26,213 bases of DNA from Clostridia bacterium (GTDB taxonomy: Bacteria; Bacillota; Clostridia; Christensenellales; QALW01). Positions 14,510 to 21,313 of this stretch are shown here, piece after piece; within the stretch, counting starts at the first letter, position 1, and the number at the start of each line of letters is the position of its first letter. A program made the translations under genes and the position numbers. The notes beneath the pieces were generated by a model. The model had not been told where the DNA came from. It worked only from the letters and a program-made list of their open reading frames with translations, and made no database searches. The stretch is from contig CAAGID010000026.1 in the NCBI GenBank assembly GCA_900769815.1, positions 1 through 26,213 on the forward strand, read 5' to 3'.

Positions 14510-17143
14510 ATGAGTCACAAGTATGTATACCTTTTCTCAGAAGGTGACGCAACCATGCGTGAGCTTCTTGGCGGTAAGGGTGCAAACCTTGCAGAAATGA
14601 CCAAGATCGGTCTTCCTGTTCCTCAGGGTTTCACTGTTACAACTGAAGCTTGCACACAGTACTACGAAGATGGTAGAAAAATCAACGATGCAATCCAGGC
14701 AGAAATTATGGAGTACATCGACAAAATGGAAGGAATTGTTGGCAAAAAGTTCGGCGATAAGGAAAATCCCCTTCTCGTTTCAGTTCGTTCAGGTGCACGT
14801 GCATCAATGCCCGGTATGATGGATACCATTCTTAACCTTGGTCTTAATGAAGAAGTTGTTGAAACAATGGCTGCAAAGTCAGGTAATGCTCGTTGGGCAT
14901 ATGACTGCTACCGTCGTTTCATTCAGATGTATTCTGACGTAGTTATGGAAGTTGGTAAGAAATATTTTGAAGAGCTTATCGACAAAATGAAGGAAGAAAA
15001 AGGCGTAACTCAGGATGTTGAACTTACTGCAGAAGATCTTAAAGAACTTGCACGTCAGTTCAAGGCTGAATATAAGAATAAGATTGGTAAAGATTTCCCC
15101 ACCGATCCCAAGGAACAGCTTATGGGTGCTGTTGAAGCAGTTTTCCGTTCATGGGACAACCCCCGTGCTAACGTATATCGTCGTGATAACGATATTCCTT
15201 ATTCATGGGGTACAGCAGTTAACGTTCAGATGATGGCATTCGGTAATATGGGCGACAACTGCGGTACAGGTGTTGCTTTCACACGTGACCCCGCTACAGG
15301 CGAAAAGGGTCTTATGGGCGAGTTCTTAACAAATGCACAGGGTGAAGACGTTGTTGCAGGTGTTCGTACTCCCATGCCCATCGCTGAAATGGCTCAGAAA
15401 TTCCCTGAGGCTTTCAAACAGTTTACTGAAGTTTGCTCAATTCTTGAAGACCACTACCGTGATATGCAGGATATGGAATTTACAGTTGAAGACGGTAAGC
15501 TCTATATGCTTCAGACACGTAATGGTAAGAGAACCGCTAAGGCTGCTCTTAAGATCGCTTGCGATTTAGTAGCTGAAGGAATGATCGATAAGAAGCAGGC
15601 AGTTGCTATGATCGATCCCAGAAACCTTGATACACTTCTTCATCCTCAGTTTGATACAAAGGCACTTAAGGCTGCAGTTCCTGCAGGTAAAGGTCTTGGT
15701 GCTTCTCCCGGTGCTGCTTGCGGTAAGGTAGTATTTACTGCTGAAGACGCTGAAGCATGGAACAACCGTGGCGAAAAGGTAGTTCTTGTTCGTCTTGAAA
15801 CTTCTCCTGAAGATATTACAGGTATGAAGGCTTCACAGGGTATCCTCACTGTTCGTGGCGGTATGACCTCACACGCAGCTGTTGTTGCTCGTGGTATGGG
15901 TACTTGCTGTGTTTCCGGTTGCGGCGACATCGTTATGGACGAAGAAAATAAGAAGTTCACTCTTGCAGGCAAGACCTACAACGAGGGCGACTATATTTCA
16001 ATCGACGGTTCAACAGGTAACATCTACGACGGTATTATCCCCACTGTAGATGCTGCTATCGTTGGCGAATTTGAAACAATTATGACTTGGGCTGACGAGT
16101 TCAGAACACTTAAGGTTCGTACAAATGCTGATACTCCCGCTGACGCAAAGAAGGCAGTTGAGCTCGGTGCTGAAGGTATCGGTCTTTGCCGTACAGAGCA
16201 TATGTTCTTCGAGGCAGACAGAATCGCAGCATTCCGTGAAATGATTTGTGCTGACACAGTTGAAGAACGCGAAGCAGCACTTGAAAAGATTCTTCCTTAT
16301 CAGCAGGGCGACTTCGAACAGCTCTATACAGCTCTTGAAGGCAACCCCGTTACAATCCGTTTCCTTGATCCTCCGCTTCACGAGTTCGTTCCCACAGAAG
16401 AAGCTGACATTAAGGCTCTTGCAGATGCTCAGGGCAAAACTGTTGAAGACATCAAGGCTATCATTTCTTCACTTCACGAGTTCAACCCCATGATGGGTCA
16501 CCGTGGATGCCGTCTTGCAGTTACTTATCCTGAAATTGCTGCAATGCAGACAAAGGCTGTTATCCGTGCTGCTATCAACGTTCAGAAGGCTAACCCCACA
16601 TGGAACGTTAAGCCCGAAATTATGATTCCTCTTACAGGCGAACTTAAGGAATTCAAGTTTGTTAAGAACATCGTTGTTGAAGTTGCTGATGCAGAAATCG
16701 CTGCAGCAGGCGTTAAGCTTGATTACGAAGTTGGTACAATGATCGAAATCCCCAGAGCTTGTCTTACTGCTGATGAAATCGCTAAGGAAGCTGACTTCTT
16801 CTGCTTCGGTACAAACGATCTTACTCAGATGACATTCGGCTTCAGCCGTGACGATGCCGGTAAGTTCCTTTCAGCTTACTATGACAAGAAGATCTATGAA
16901 AACGATCCCTTTGCTAAGCTTGACCAGAACGGCGTTGGTAAGCTTATGGAAATGTCCATTAAGCTTGGTAAGCCCGTAAATGGCGCACTTCATTGCGGTA
17001 TCTGCGGTGAACACGGCGGTGACCCCGTATCAGTTGAGTTCTGCCATAAGATTGGTCTCGACTACGTATCCTGCTCACCCTTCCGCGTTCCGATTGCGCG
17101 TCTTGCTGCTGCACAGGCTGCTATACGCGAAAGTGGGAAATAA
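14510..17143 (+). CDS. ppdK: Pyruvate, phosphate dikinase
   Basis: PPDK interconverts pyruvate + ATP + Pi and phosphoenolpyruvate + AMP + PPi. In anaerobes it often works in the glycolytic direction with pyrophosphate. The 877-residue protein has an N-terminal ATP-grasp domain (about 1-340, ELLGGKGANLAEM and SVRSGARASMPGMMDT). The central swivelling domain carries phospho-carrier His455 in GGMTSHAAVVARG. The C-terminal PEP/pyruvate barrel ends with Cys832 in CGICGEHGG and a SPFRVPIARLAAAQAA tail. His455 falls at the same number as in the studied clostridial enzyme. The ATG at 14510 is chosen because AGGAGG lies 9 bases upstream; an in-frame ATG at 14480 has no such site. Codon use differs from its neighbours (more C-ending codons), as in a highly expressed gene. 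It is monocistronic. Confidence 0.98.
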   Translation: MSHKYVYLFSEGDATMRELLGGKGANLAEMTKIGLPVPQGFTVTTEACTQYYEDGRKINDAIQAEIMEYIDKMEGIVGKKFGDKENPLLVSVRSGARASMPGMMDTILNLGLNEEVVETMAAKSGNARWAYDCYRRFIQMYSDVVMEVGKKYFEELIDKMKEEKGVTQDVELTAEDLKELARQFKAEYKNKIGKDFPTDPKEQLMGAVEAVFRSWDNPRANVYRRDNDIPYSWGTAVNVQMMAFGNMGDNCGTGVAFTRDPATGEKGLMGEFLTNAQGEDVVAGVRTPMPIAEMAQKFPEAFKQFTEVCSILEDHYRDMQDMEFTVEDGKLYMLQTRNGKRTAKAALKIACDLVAEGMIDKKQAVAMIDPRNLDTLLHPQFDTKALKAAVPAGKGLGASPGAACGKVVFTAEDAEAWNNRGEKVVLVRLETSPEDITGMKASQGILTVRGGMTSHAAVVARGMGTCCVSGCGDIVMDEENKKFTLAGKTYNEGDYISIDGSTGNIYDGIIPTVDAAIVGEFETIMTWADEFRTLKVRTNADTPADAKKAVELGAEGIGLCRTEHMFFEADRIAAFREMICADTVEEREAALEKILPYQQGDFEQLYTALEGNPVTIRFLDPPLHEFVPTEEADIKALADAQGKTVEDIKAIISSLHEFNPMMGHRGCRLAVTYPEIAAMQTKAVIRAAINVQKANPTWNVKPEIMIPLTGELKEFKFVKNIVVEVADAEIAAAGVKLDYEVGTMIEIPRACLTADEIAKEADFFCFGTNDLTQMTFGFSRDDAGKFLSAYYDKKIYENDPFAKLDQNGVGKLMEMSIKLGKPVNGALHCGICGEHGGDPVSVEFCHKIGLDYVSCSPFRVPIARLAAAQAAIRESGK

Positions 17144-17200
17144 TCAACTCTCCTAAAACCCAGTGTTTAAGCGGAGTTTGACAGTTTTCTAAAATGAATT

Positions 17201-17236
17201 ATACCCGTGGTTTTTCGGAACCACGGGTATTTTTTC
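17201..17236 (+). terminator. Terminator after ppdK
   Basis: ATACCCGTGGTT (17201-17212) and AACCACGGGTAT (17219-17230) form a perfect 12-bp stem with a 6-base loop, followed by TTTTTT. The stem is strong and lies about 60 bases after the ppdK stop. The rest of 17237-17364 shows nothing recognisable. Confidence 0.92.
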
Positions 17237-17364
17237 TTTCCACCCACCTTCTATTCGTAATTCAACAAATAGAAATAATGCTCCAAGCACATAAACAAAC
17301 CGAAATAAATCTGCAATAATACCATTCTTTCTTTTTAAGCATTTCGGCAAGAGGACGGTTAGAA

Positions 17365-17382
17365 AAAACTTTCAAAACTTTC
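17365..17382. repeat. Tandem 9-bp direct repeat upstream of the recombinase-operon promoter
   Basis: AAAACTTTC occurs twice without a gap (17365-17373, 17374-17382), ending 10 bases before the -35 box. A reverse-complement half, GAAAGT, lies between the -35 and -10 boxes at 17406-17411. This arrangement suggests an operator, but the binding protein is unknown. Confidence 0.5.
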
Positions 17383-17392
17383 CATTTAGGTA

Positions 17393-17421
17393 TTGGCTTT
17401 AAATAGAAAGTGTGGTATAAT
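17393..17421 (+). promoter_or_regulatory. Extended -10 promoter of the recombinase operon
   Basis: TTGGCT (17393-17398) and TATAAT (17416-17421) have a 17-base spacer, with TGG directly before the -10 box giving an extended -10. Transcription should start near 17428, which leaves a leader of about 220 bases before the first gene. Confidence 0.75.
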
Positions 17422-17468
17422 AAGGGTGTCAAATAAATAGAGATTAACATATATTTTGTAGAAATTTT

Positions 17469-17520
17469 AGACTTACATACTATTCCGTTTTAACGGCGGA
17501 TTCTGTATGTGAGTCTTTTT
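17469..17520 (+). terminator. Leader attenuator hairpin
   Basis: AGACTTACATAC (17469-17480) pairs with GTATGTGAGTCT (17505-17516) over 12 bp with one G-U pair. An inner hairpin CCGTT (17485-17489) / AACGG (17492-17496) stacks inside, and TTTTTATTTTT follows. It lies about 40 bases after the predicted start site and 130 bases before the first gene, the geometry of a transcription attenuator. Confidence 0.75.
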
Positions 17521-17584
17521 ATTTTTCTCCATTTTCTTTTTTATGTCTATCTGGCAAAAGTAAAATTCTTTCCAATTCAAAATT

Positions 17585-17638
17585 CCTCCTTCATATCGGC
17601 ACCGAGCCAGACGGTGCCACCTACATACTTTAAGGAGG
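17585..17638 (+). promoter_or_regulatory. Anti-Shine-Dalgarno leader structure
   Basis: CCTCCTT (17585-17591) is exactly complementary to the ribosome site AAGGAGG (17632-17638) of the next gene. Between them GGCACCG (17598-17604) and CGGTGCC (17612-17618) form a GC-rich 7-bp hairpin that would bring the two arms together. The fold would hide the ribosome site. Pairing is read by eye, and no ligand or protein is known. Confidence 0.55.
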
Positions 17639-17646
17639 TTATGTAT

Positions 17647-17832
17647 ATGAAAATTTTAATTTTAAAGTATGAAGACCGAGATGGGAAAATAAACTTCTGC
17701 CCATCTATGCCAAAACGAGATGTAACAATTACACTTCCCTCAGGAGTAAATACCATTGTTATTGAGAACCAAGAGCAAATAAATGCAAATGTATATCAAA
17801 TCTTTGGTACTGATGAACTTTTAGGTGAGTAA
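17647..17832 (+). CDS. Small protein of unknown function
   Basis: This 61-residue protein is the first gene of a three-gene operon. ATG 17647 is chosen because AAGGAGG ends 8 bases before it. An ATG at 17641 in the same frame is only 2 bases from that site. The sequence (MKILILKYEDRDGKINFCP..., ITLPSGVNTIVIENQEQI) is predicted to be beta-rich, with no signal peptide, membrane segment or motif that I recognise. It precedes the DUF6809-like gene by 18 bases. The ribosome site can be masked by the leader structure upstream, so its translation may be regulated. Confidence 0.65.
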   Translation: MKILILKYEDRDGKINFCPSMPKRDVTITLPSGVNTIVIENQEQINANVYQIFGTDELLGE

Positions 17833-17850
17833 TAAAAGGATGGTGAAATA

Positions 17851-18177
17851 ATGACGAGTAAAAGTTTTTTAGAACAGTTATATTATGGAAATATATCACC
17901 GATGGAAAGAGTGGTTCGGAGAAATAGTAAGGTTTATAAAATTTCCGAATTAGTTAGTAAAAAGAATGATGAATTTCGTTCCAAATTATCCGATGAATTA
18001 CAAAGAGAATTTGATAAAGTAATCTCTCTTGAAACATCACAAGCCTGCGAAATGGAACTTGAAGCATTTATTTACGGTTGTCGATTTATATTCAGAATAC
18101 TCGGTGCTTGTGCAGGAGATGACAATAACGACTTTCCAATTGATGAATTATTGAGGTTAGAAGGCGGTGAGGTATGA
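17851..18177 (+). CDS. DUF6809-like protein
   Basis: The 108-residue protein opens with SFLEQLYYGNISPMER, the N-terminal signature of the DUF6809 family (LYYGN-[IL]-xP-x-E). A helical middle with charged heptads follows, and then a C-terminal segment MELEAFIYGCRFIFRILGAC like the F-xxGFRLG-x-LM region of that family. It is soluble and mostly helical. DUF6809 proteins are common on Firmicutes accessory elements and have no assigned function. It starts after AAAGGATGGTGA. Its stop codon overlaps the recombinase start (ATGA), so both are probably translated together. Confidence 0.75.
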   Translation: MTSKSFLEQLYYGNISPMERVVRRNSKVYKISELVSKKNDEFRSKLSDELQREFDKVISLETSQACEMELEAFIYGCRFIFRILGACAGDDNNDFPIDELLRLEGGEV

Positions 18178-18749
18178 TTAGATGTTATGCACGAGTATCT
18201 TCCAAAGGTCAAGAAAAATACGGTAACGGTTTAGAAAGTCAGGTTGCCGAACTTAAAGCAGCAGGTGGGGAAAAATTCTATACCGATGCTTATACAGGAA
18301 CTTCTTGTTCAAGGCCTAATTTTGATAAACTCTTGGAAGAATTACAACCTAACGATACTCTAATGTGTACGAAACTCGATAGAATAGCGAGAAGTTTCTC
18401 GCAAGGCAGTAAACTTATTTCTGAATTGATAGACCATGGTGTGAAAGTCCACATTTTAAATATCGGTTTGATGGATAATACCAGTTCATCCAAACTCATC
18501 AGGAATATTTTCTTCGCTTTCGCAGAATTCGAGCGAGATATGATTTTGGAAAGATGTTCTTCTGGAAAAGCGATAGCAAAAACAAAACCAGATTTCAAAG
18601 AAGGTCGTCCAAAGGTATATTCTGATGAACAAATCAATCTTGCACTATCATTGTTGGAGAAGAATTCGTACAGACAGGTCGAAAAGATGACAGGTATATC
18701 AAAAACGACCATTTTACGAGCAAAGCGAAACAAAAATTTAAGCCCATAA
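18174..18749 (+). CDS. Small serine recombinase (resolvase/invertase family)
   Basis: The 191-residue protein has the resolvase catalytic domain at 1-135. Ser9 in CYARVSSKGQ is the nucleophile, and Arg7, Arg70 and Arg73 (KLDRIARS) are active-site arginines. The dimer helix region FFAFAEFERDMILERCSSG follows, then a GRPKVYSDEQ hinge and a C-terminal helix-turn-helix (about 155-187, SYRQVEKMTGISKTTILRA). The length fits small resolvases and DNA invertases, not large integrases. It could resolve element multimers or invert a segment, and no paired crossover sites were recognised nearby. It is the last gene of the attenuator-controlled operon and is coupled to the DUF6809-like gene by a 4-base overlap. 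Confidence 0.9.
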   Translation: MIRCYARVSSKGQEKYGNGLESQVAELKAAGGEKFYTDAYTGTSCSRPNFDKLLEELQPNDTLMCTKLDRIARSFSQGSKLISELIDHGVKVHILNIGLMDNTSSSKLIRNIFFAFAEFERDMILERCSSGKAIAKTKPDFKEGRPKVYSDEQINLALSLLEKNSYRQVEKMTGISKTTILRAKRNKNLSP

Positions 18750-18831
18750 GTTTTGAAACGGTTTTTTAATCATTTGTCGGAAAGTTAAGAAACATAGACA
18801 GAACTTTTGAGTTTTGGAACAAGGAGGTTGT

Positions 18832-19398
18832 ATGAAAAAAGTAAAAATTATTAGTATAATTCTCTCTATTTTGCTTGTGGCAGTGATTTGTATGTCGTTT
18901 GTAACCACATACCATCAGAACCGAACAGGAACAGTAAGTGCTGCCACTTGTAATATTAGTGCCGAGAACAAGGAATATATCATTAACAAATACGGCGATT
19001 GCAAGACGGCGGAAGAACTTATAATTCGATTGAATGATGAAATTTGCACCGAATACACTTATCACAGACCTATTATTATATTTCAATCATTTGATTTTGA
19101 TGAATTTATAAAAACAAAGAAAGGTTTGTGCTTTGATTATTCCTGCTACACAAAAATTGTATTTAACACTGTTTTCCCCGAAATGAAAGTCTTTGTTTGC
19201 GATGTTCAAATAAATCTTTTTAATTACCACAGTTATAACTTTATTGAAACAGGCACAAAACGATATTTTGTTGATTTAACTTCGGACCAAAATAGATATA
19301 AAAATAATAAGAAGCGAATTCTTTACGAAGATATCGGAAACTTATCTTATGATGAATACACAAACCAGTATAATGAGAAAATTTTGAATTATCATTAG
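18832..19398 (+). CDS. Membrane-anchored transglutaminase-like protein
   Basis: The 188-residue protein has an N-terminal basic then hydrophobic segment (about 3-24), a signal peptide or anchor that would place the rest outside the membrane. The remainder has the order of a transglutaminase-like (papain-fold) core. Cys100 lies in KGLCFDYSC, His133 in NYHSYNFI and Asp148 in RYFVDLTSD. The Cys-to-His and His-to-Asp spacings (33 and 15) resemble those in the lipoprotein at 24806-26206. Such domains may act as cysteine peptidases or crosslinkers, and the substrate is unknown. The ATG at 18832 follows AAGGAGG by 4 bases; an upstream in-frame ATG at 18814 precedes that site and is unlikely. The membrane protein gene follows within 10 bases. 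Confidence 0.7.
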   Translation: MKKVKIISIILSILLVAVICMSFVTTYHQNRTGTVSAATCNISAENKEYIINKYGDCKTAEELIIRLNDEICTEYTYHRPIIIFQSFDFDEFIKTKKGLCFDYSCYTKIVFNTVFPEMKVFVCDVQINLFNYHSYNFIETGTKRYFVDLTSDQNRYKNNKKRILYEDIGNLSYDEYTNQYNEKILNYH

Positions 19399-19406
19399 GA
19401 GTGATT

Positions 19407-19751
19407 ATGAATATCGGTATAATTTTTTTAACAGCAGTTGCTAATATTTTTCTTCAAGTAATGAGCAGAAATATAATCTATGCTTATGTTTTCTTAATTT
19501 ACACTCTCGGTGCGATGGCAATAGACCTATTTGATAAAAAATATGGAAAAATCTTGGTGGCGGCAATTTTCTTTGCTTATGCTTTTTTGATTGTTAATTG
19601 TATATACAATCATATAATTTATCATGTTATACTGTTTGATTATATTTTTGTTTTTCTTGAAACCATTATTATTGCAATACTGACCGCAATTGCTATCTTA
19701 CCCATCAAAGAAAAAAGTCTCTCGCGCAAGCGGGAGACTTTTTCTACATAG
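19407..19751 (+). CDS. Small polytopic membrane protein
   Basis: The 114-residue protein has about four hydrophobic segments, roughly at 1-18, 22-42, 48-66 and 70-100, and no recognised family. AGGAG lies 5 bases before ATG 19407; a GTG at 19401 overlaps that site. It follows the transglutaminase-like gene by 8 bases and is probably co-transcribed with it, so the two could act together in the envelope, which is only an inference. The last dozen codons (KSLSRKRETFST) are written in the stem-loop of a terminator. The C-terminal tail is therefore constrained by RNA structure and may not matter for function. Confidence 0.65.
   Translation: MNIGIIFLTAVANIFLQVMSRNIIYAYVFLIYTLGAMAIDLFDKKYGKILVAAIFFAYAFLIVNCIYNHIIYHVILFDYIFVFLETIIIAILTAIAILPIKEKSLSRKRETFST
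19712..19743 (+). terminator. Terminator inside the 3' end of the membrane protein gene
   Basis: AAAAAGTCTCTCGC (19712-19725) pairs with GCGGGAGACTTTTT (19730-19743) over 14 bp with one G-U pair and a GCAA tetraloop (a GNRA loop). The T-run is the end of the right arm. The whole structure lies upstream of the stop codon at 19749-19751. Confidence 0.85.
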
Positions 19752-19792
19752 AGTGAGGAGAAGATTCTTACATTTGTTTGGGGAGGAACCAA

Positions 19793-19810
19793 ATGAAAAA
19801 ATTTTTATAA
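19793..19810 (+). other. Mini-ORF with strong ribosome site, possible truncated gene start
   Basis: GGGGAGGAA is followed 4-5 bases later by ATG and then only four more codons (MKKFL) and a stop. A strong translation start with almost no ORF suggests a gene cut off here, or chance. It overlaps the 3' end of the convergent mazF-like gene by six bases. Confidence 0.3.
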
Positions 19811-20179
19811 AGAAAGTTGTATTTTTACGGCATTATCGATTTTTTGCATAGTATCATTAGATAACTTTGTCACATATCTGATAATGCTATCTCTCGGAAC
19901 TGAAACTATCTGTTCGCAGGCTGCGGTGCTATCCTTACGACCAGTTTCTACCGCACTTACGAAAACTCTTGTCGGCAGTTTGAGTTTCGCCTGTGAGGTG
20001 TTGCTCGAAAGAAAAACAAAACTTAAAATCGGAGAGTGTTTATTACATTTCTCATTTGAAATGCAAATTCCCATTCTCTTTTTTGCAAACAGAGAATTTT
20101 CTCTGTCTTCAACACTGCCGAGGTCAACCATATAAACATCGCCTCTATGTATTTCTTGGTTATGTGTGTAATTCATCAT
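19805..20179 (-). CDS. MazF/PemK-family toxin-like endoribonuclease
   Basis: The 124-residue protein has the MazF/PemK fold signature: HRGDVYMVDLGS near the N-terminus, AKKRMGICISNEKCNKHSPILSFVFLSS in the middle, and a PTRVFV strand followed by EQIVSVPRDSI. In this family the Arg of the KxR-P loop and the Ser/Thr after the third strand form the RNA-cleaving site. Here the usual Pro after that Arg is Met, a mild deviation. It would cut mRNA at short sequence motifs. No antitoxin ORF lies next to it, and the 150 bases upstream hold only repeats and a terminator. The start is ATG 20179 behind AAGGAGA. It may be a solitary MazF or be controlled by a distant antitoxin. Confidence 0.85.
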   Translation of the reverse strand: MMNYTHNQEIHRGDVYMVDLGSVEDRENSLFAKKRMGICISNEKCNKHSPILSFVFLSSNTSQAKLKLPTRVFVSAVETGRKDSTAACEQIVSVPRDSIIRYVTKLSNDTMQKIDNAVKIQLSL

Positions 20180-20222
20180 AATTAAATTTCTCCTTAAAAA
20201 ATTAAAATTTTACTGTAAGGAG

Positions 20223-20242
20223 AATCTAAAATTAATCTAAAA
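20223..20242. repeat. 11-base-period direct repeat upstream of the mazF-like gene
   Basis: AATCTAAAA occurs at 20223-20231 and 20234-20242, one helical turn apart, about 45 bases upstream of the mazF-like start. The position fits an operator in its promoter region. The sequence is AT-rich, so chance is possible. Confidence 0.4.
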
Positions 20243-20282
20243 ATTTTTCAAGAAAACTGCAAAATAGTGTTTTAATCAAGAG

Positions 20283-20315
20283 ATAAAGCCCACAGTGACA
20301 AACTGTGGGCTTTAT
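20283..20315 (-). terminator. Terminator of the restriction-modification operon
   Basis: ATAAAGCCCACAGT (20283-20296) and ACTGTGGGCTTTAT (20302-20315) form a perfect 14-bp stem with a 5-base loop. It lies 18 bases past the stop of the last methyltransferase. The T-run on the minus strand is short (TTTATCTCTT), so the stem's strength must do most of the work. Confidence 0.75.
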
Positions 20316-20332
20316 ACCGAATTTAATATTTG

Positions 20333-21313
20333 TTACTTATTATTTGAGCAATCATTTAAAAGTTCACTGACTTTTTTTGCTATATGCCAAAACATAACAG
20401 GTGGAATAGCATTACCAAGTGCTCTATATTGTGCTCCTTCGCTACCAATAAGTTGAAATTTTTCAGGGAAAGATTGAATACGAGCCACTTCTCTTGGTGT
20501 AAATCTGCGGTATCTACCATTAACATACAACACAGGGTCAGTGCTATTCAGAGAAACCTTTGCAAGGTGGGCACCAACAGTATTGCAAGGTTTTGTAACA
20601 TCTTGTGCACGACCTTTATTCATACTTTCTCTGTTTTTCATCATTCCCGCAACTGCTCGGTCACTAAAATAGTATTTTTCATCAACTTCTGTATCAATAA
20701 CAGATTGTAATGCTTCATATTGTGTTTCGGATGTAATAATAGGTTCGGGAAAAGTAAAATTGATTTTTAAATCTTTTCTAAATCCTACAATTATAACTCT
20801 TTCTCGTTTTTGTGGAACACCATATTCGGCAGCATTTAACACTGTATATTTGACATCATAACCACTATTCTCAAATTCTTTAATAATTAATGGAAAAGCG
20901 GCTTTATTATTTGCTGTCAATATGCCTTTGACATTTTCAGCAATAAAGCATTTAGGTTGTTGCTCTCTTAATATTCTACACATTTCAAAGAACAACATTC
21001 CACGGTCATCTTTAATTCCAAGCCGAGGTGGATTTTGTGCAACAATAGAAAAAGATTGACACGGAAAGCCACCAGTAAGAATATCGAATTTTGGTATTTC
21101 ATTTGAAGAGACTGTTCTAATATCACGATTATCAGGTATTATGCCAAAATTCTTTTCAAATATAGCACAAGCATTGCTATCAATATCGTTTGCATAGACA
21201 ATTTCCATATTGTTAGAACTATAATGTTTGTTAAGGAAATCAAAATCTCCAATTAGTCCAACATCTGTTCCACCACAACCACAAAAAAGCGATGCAACTT
21301 TTAATGTCTCCAT
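20333..21313 (-). CDS. DNA (cytosine-5)-methyltransferase (second of the operon)
   Basis: The 326-residue protein has all the main C5-methyltransferase motifs. Motif I is SLFCGCGG, which binds AdoMet. Motif IV is GGFPCQSFS with catalytic Cys85. Motif VI is AENVKG (Glu126) and motif VIII is QKRERVIIVG. A short target-recognition region follows, then motif IX (RRFTPREVARIQSFP) and motif X (ALGNAIPP). It transfers a methyl group to C5 of cytosine in a specific site and protects host DNA. It begins 13 bases inside the endonuclease gene, so translation is coupled. Its sequence differs clearly from the other methyltransferase of the operon, pointing to a different target or strand. The recognition site cannot be read from sequence. 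Confidence 0.93.
   Translation of the reverse strand: METLKVASLFCGCGGTDVGLIGDFDFLNKHYSSNNMEIVYANDIDSNACAIFEKNFGIIPDNRDIRTVSSNEIPKFDILTGGFPCQSFSIVAQNPPRLGIKDDRGMLFFEMCRILREQQPKCFIAENVKGILTANNKAAFPLIIKEFENSGYDVKYTVLNAAEYGVPQKRERVIIVGFRKDLKINFTFPEPIITSETQYEALQSVIDTEVDEKYYFSDRAVAGMMKNRESMNKGRAQDVTKPCNTVGAHLAKVSLNSTDPVLYVNGRYRRFTPREVARIQSFPEKFQLIGSEGAQYRALGNAIPPVMFWHIAKKVSELLNDCSNNK

Noticed and set aside
17262..17450. Minus-strand 62-residue ORF after the ppdK terminator
   Set aside because: It runs through the recombinase-operon promoter and its repeats, has no ribosome site and shows no family signature.
17598..17618. Resemblance of GGCACCG...CGGTGCC to the end hairpin of a Cas9 tracrRNA
   Set aside because: It is a generic GC stem. 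There is no Cas gene or CRISPR array in the window, and no T-run follows.
17509..17646. N-terminal extension of the 61-residue protein
   Set aside because: It starts within the attenuator hairpin and covers the leader structures. The ribosome site supports ATG 17647.
20384..20710. Plus-strand ORF over the second methyltransferase
   Set aside because: It is antisense to a gene with all C5-methyltransferase motifs and has no ribosome site.
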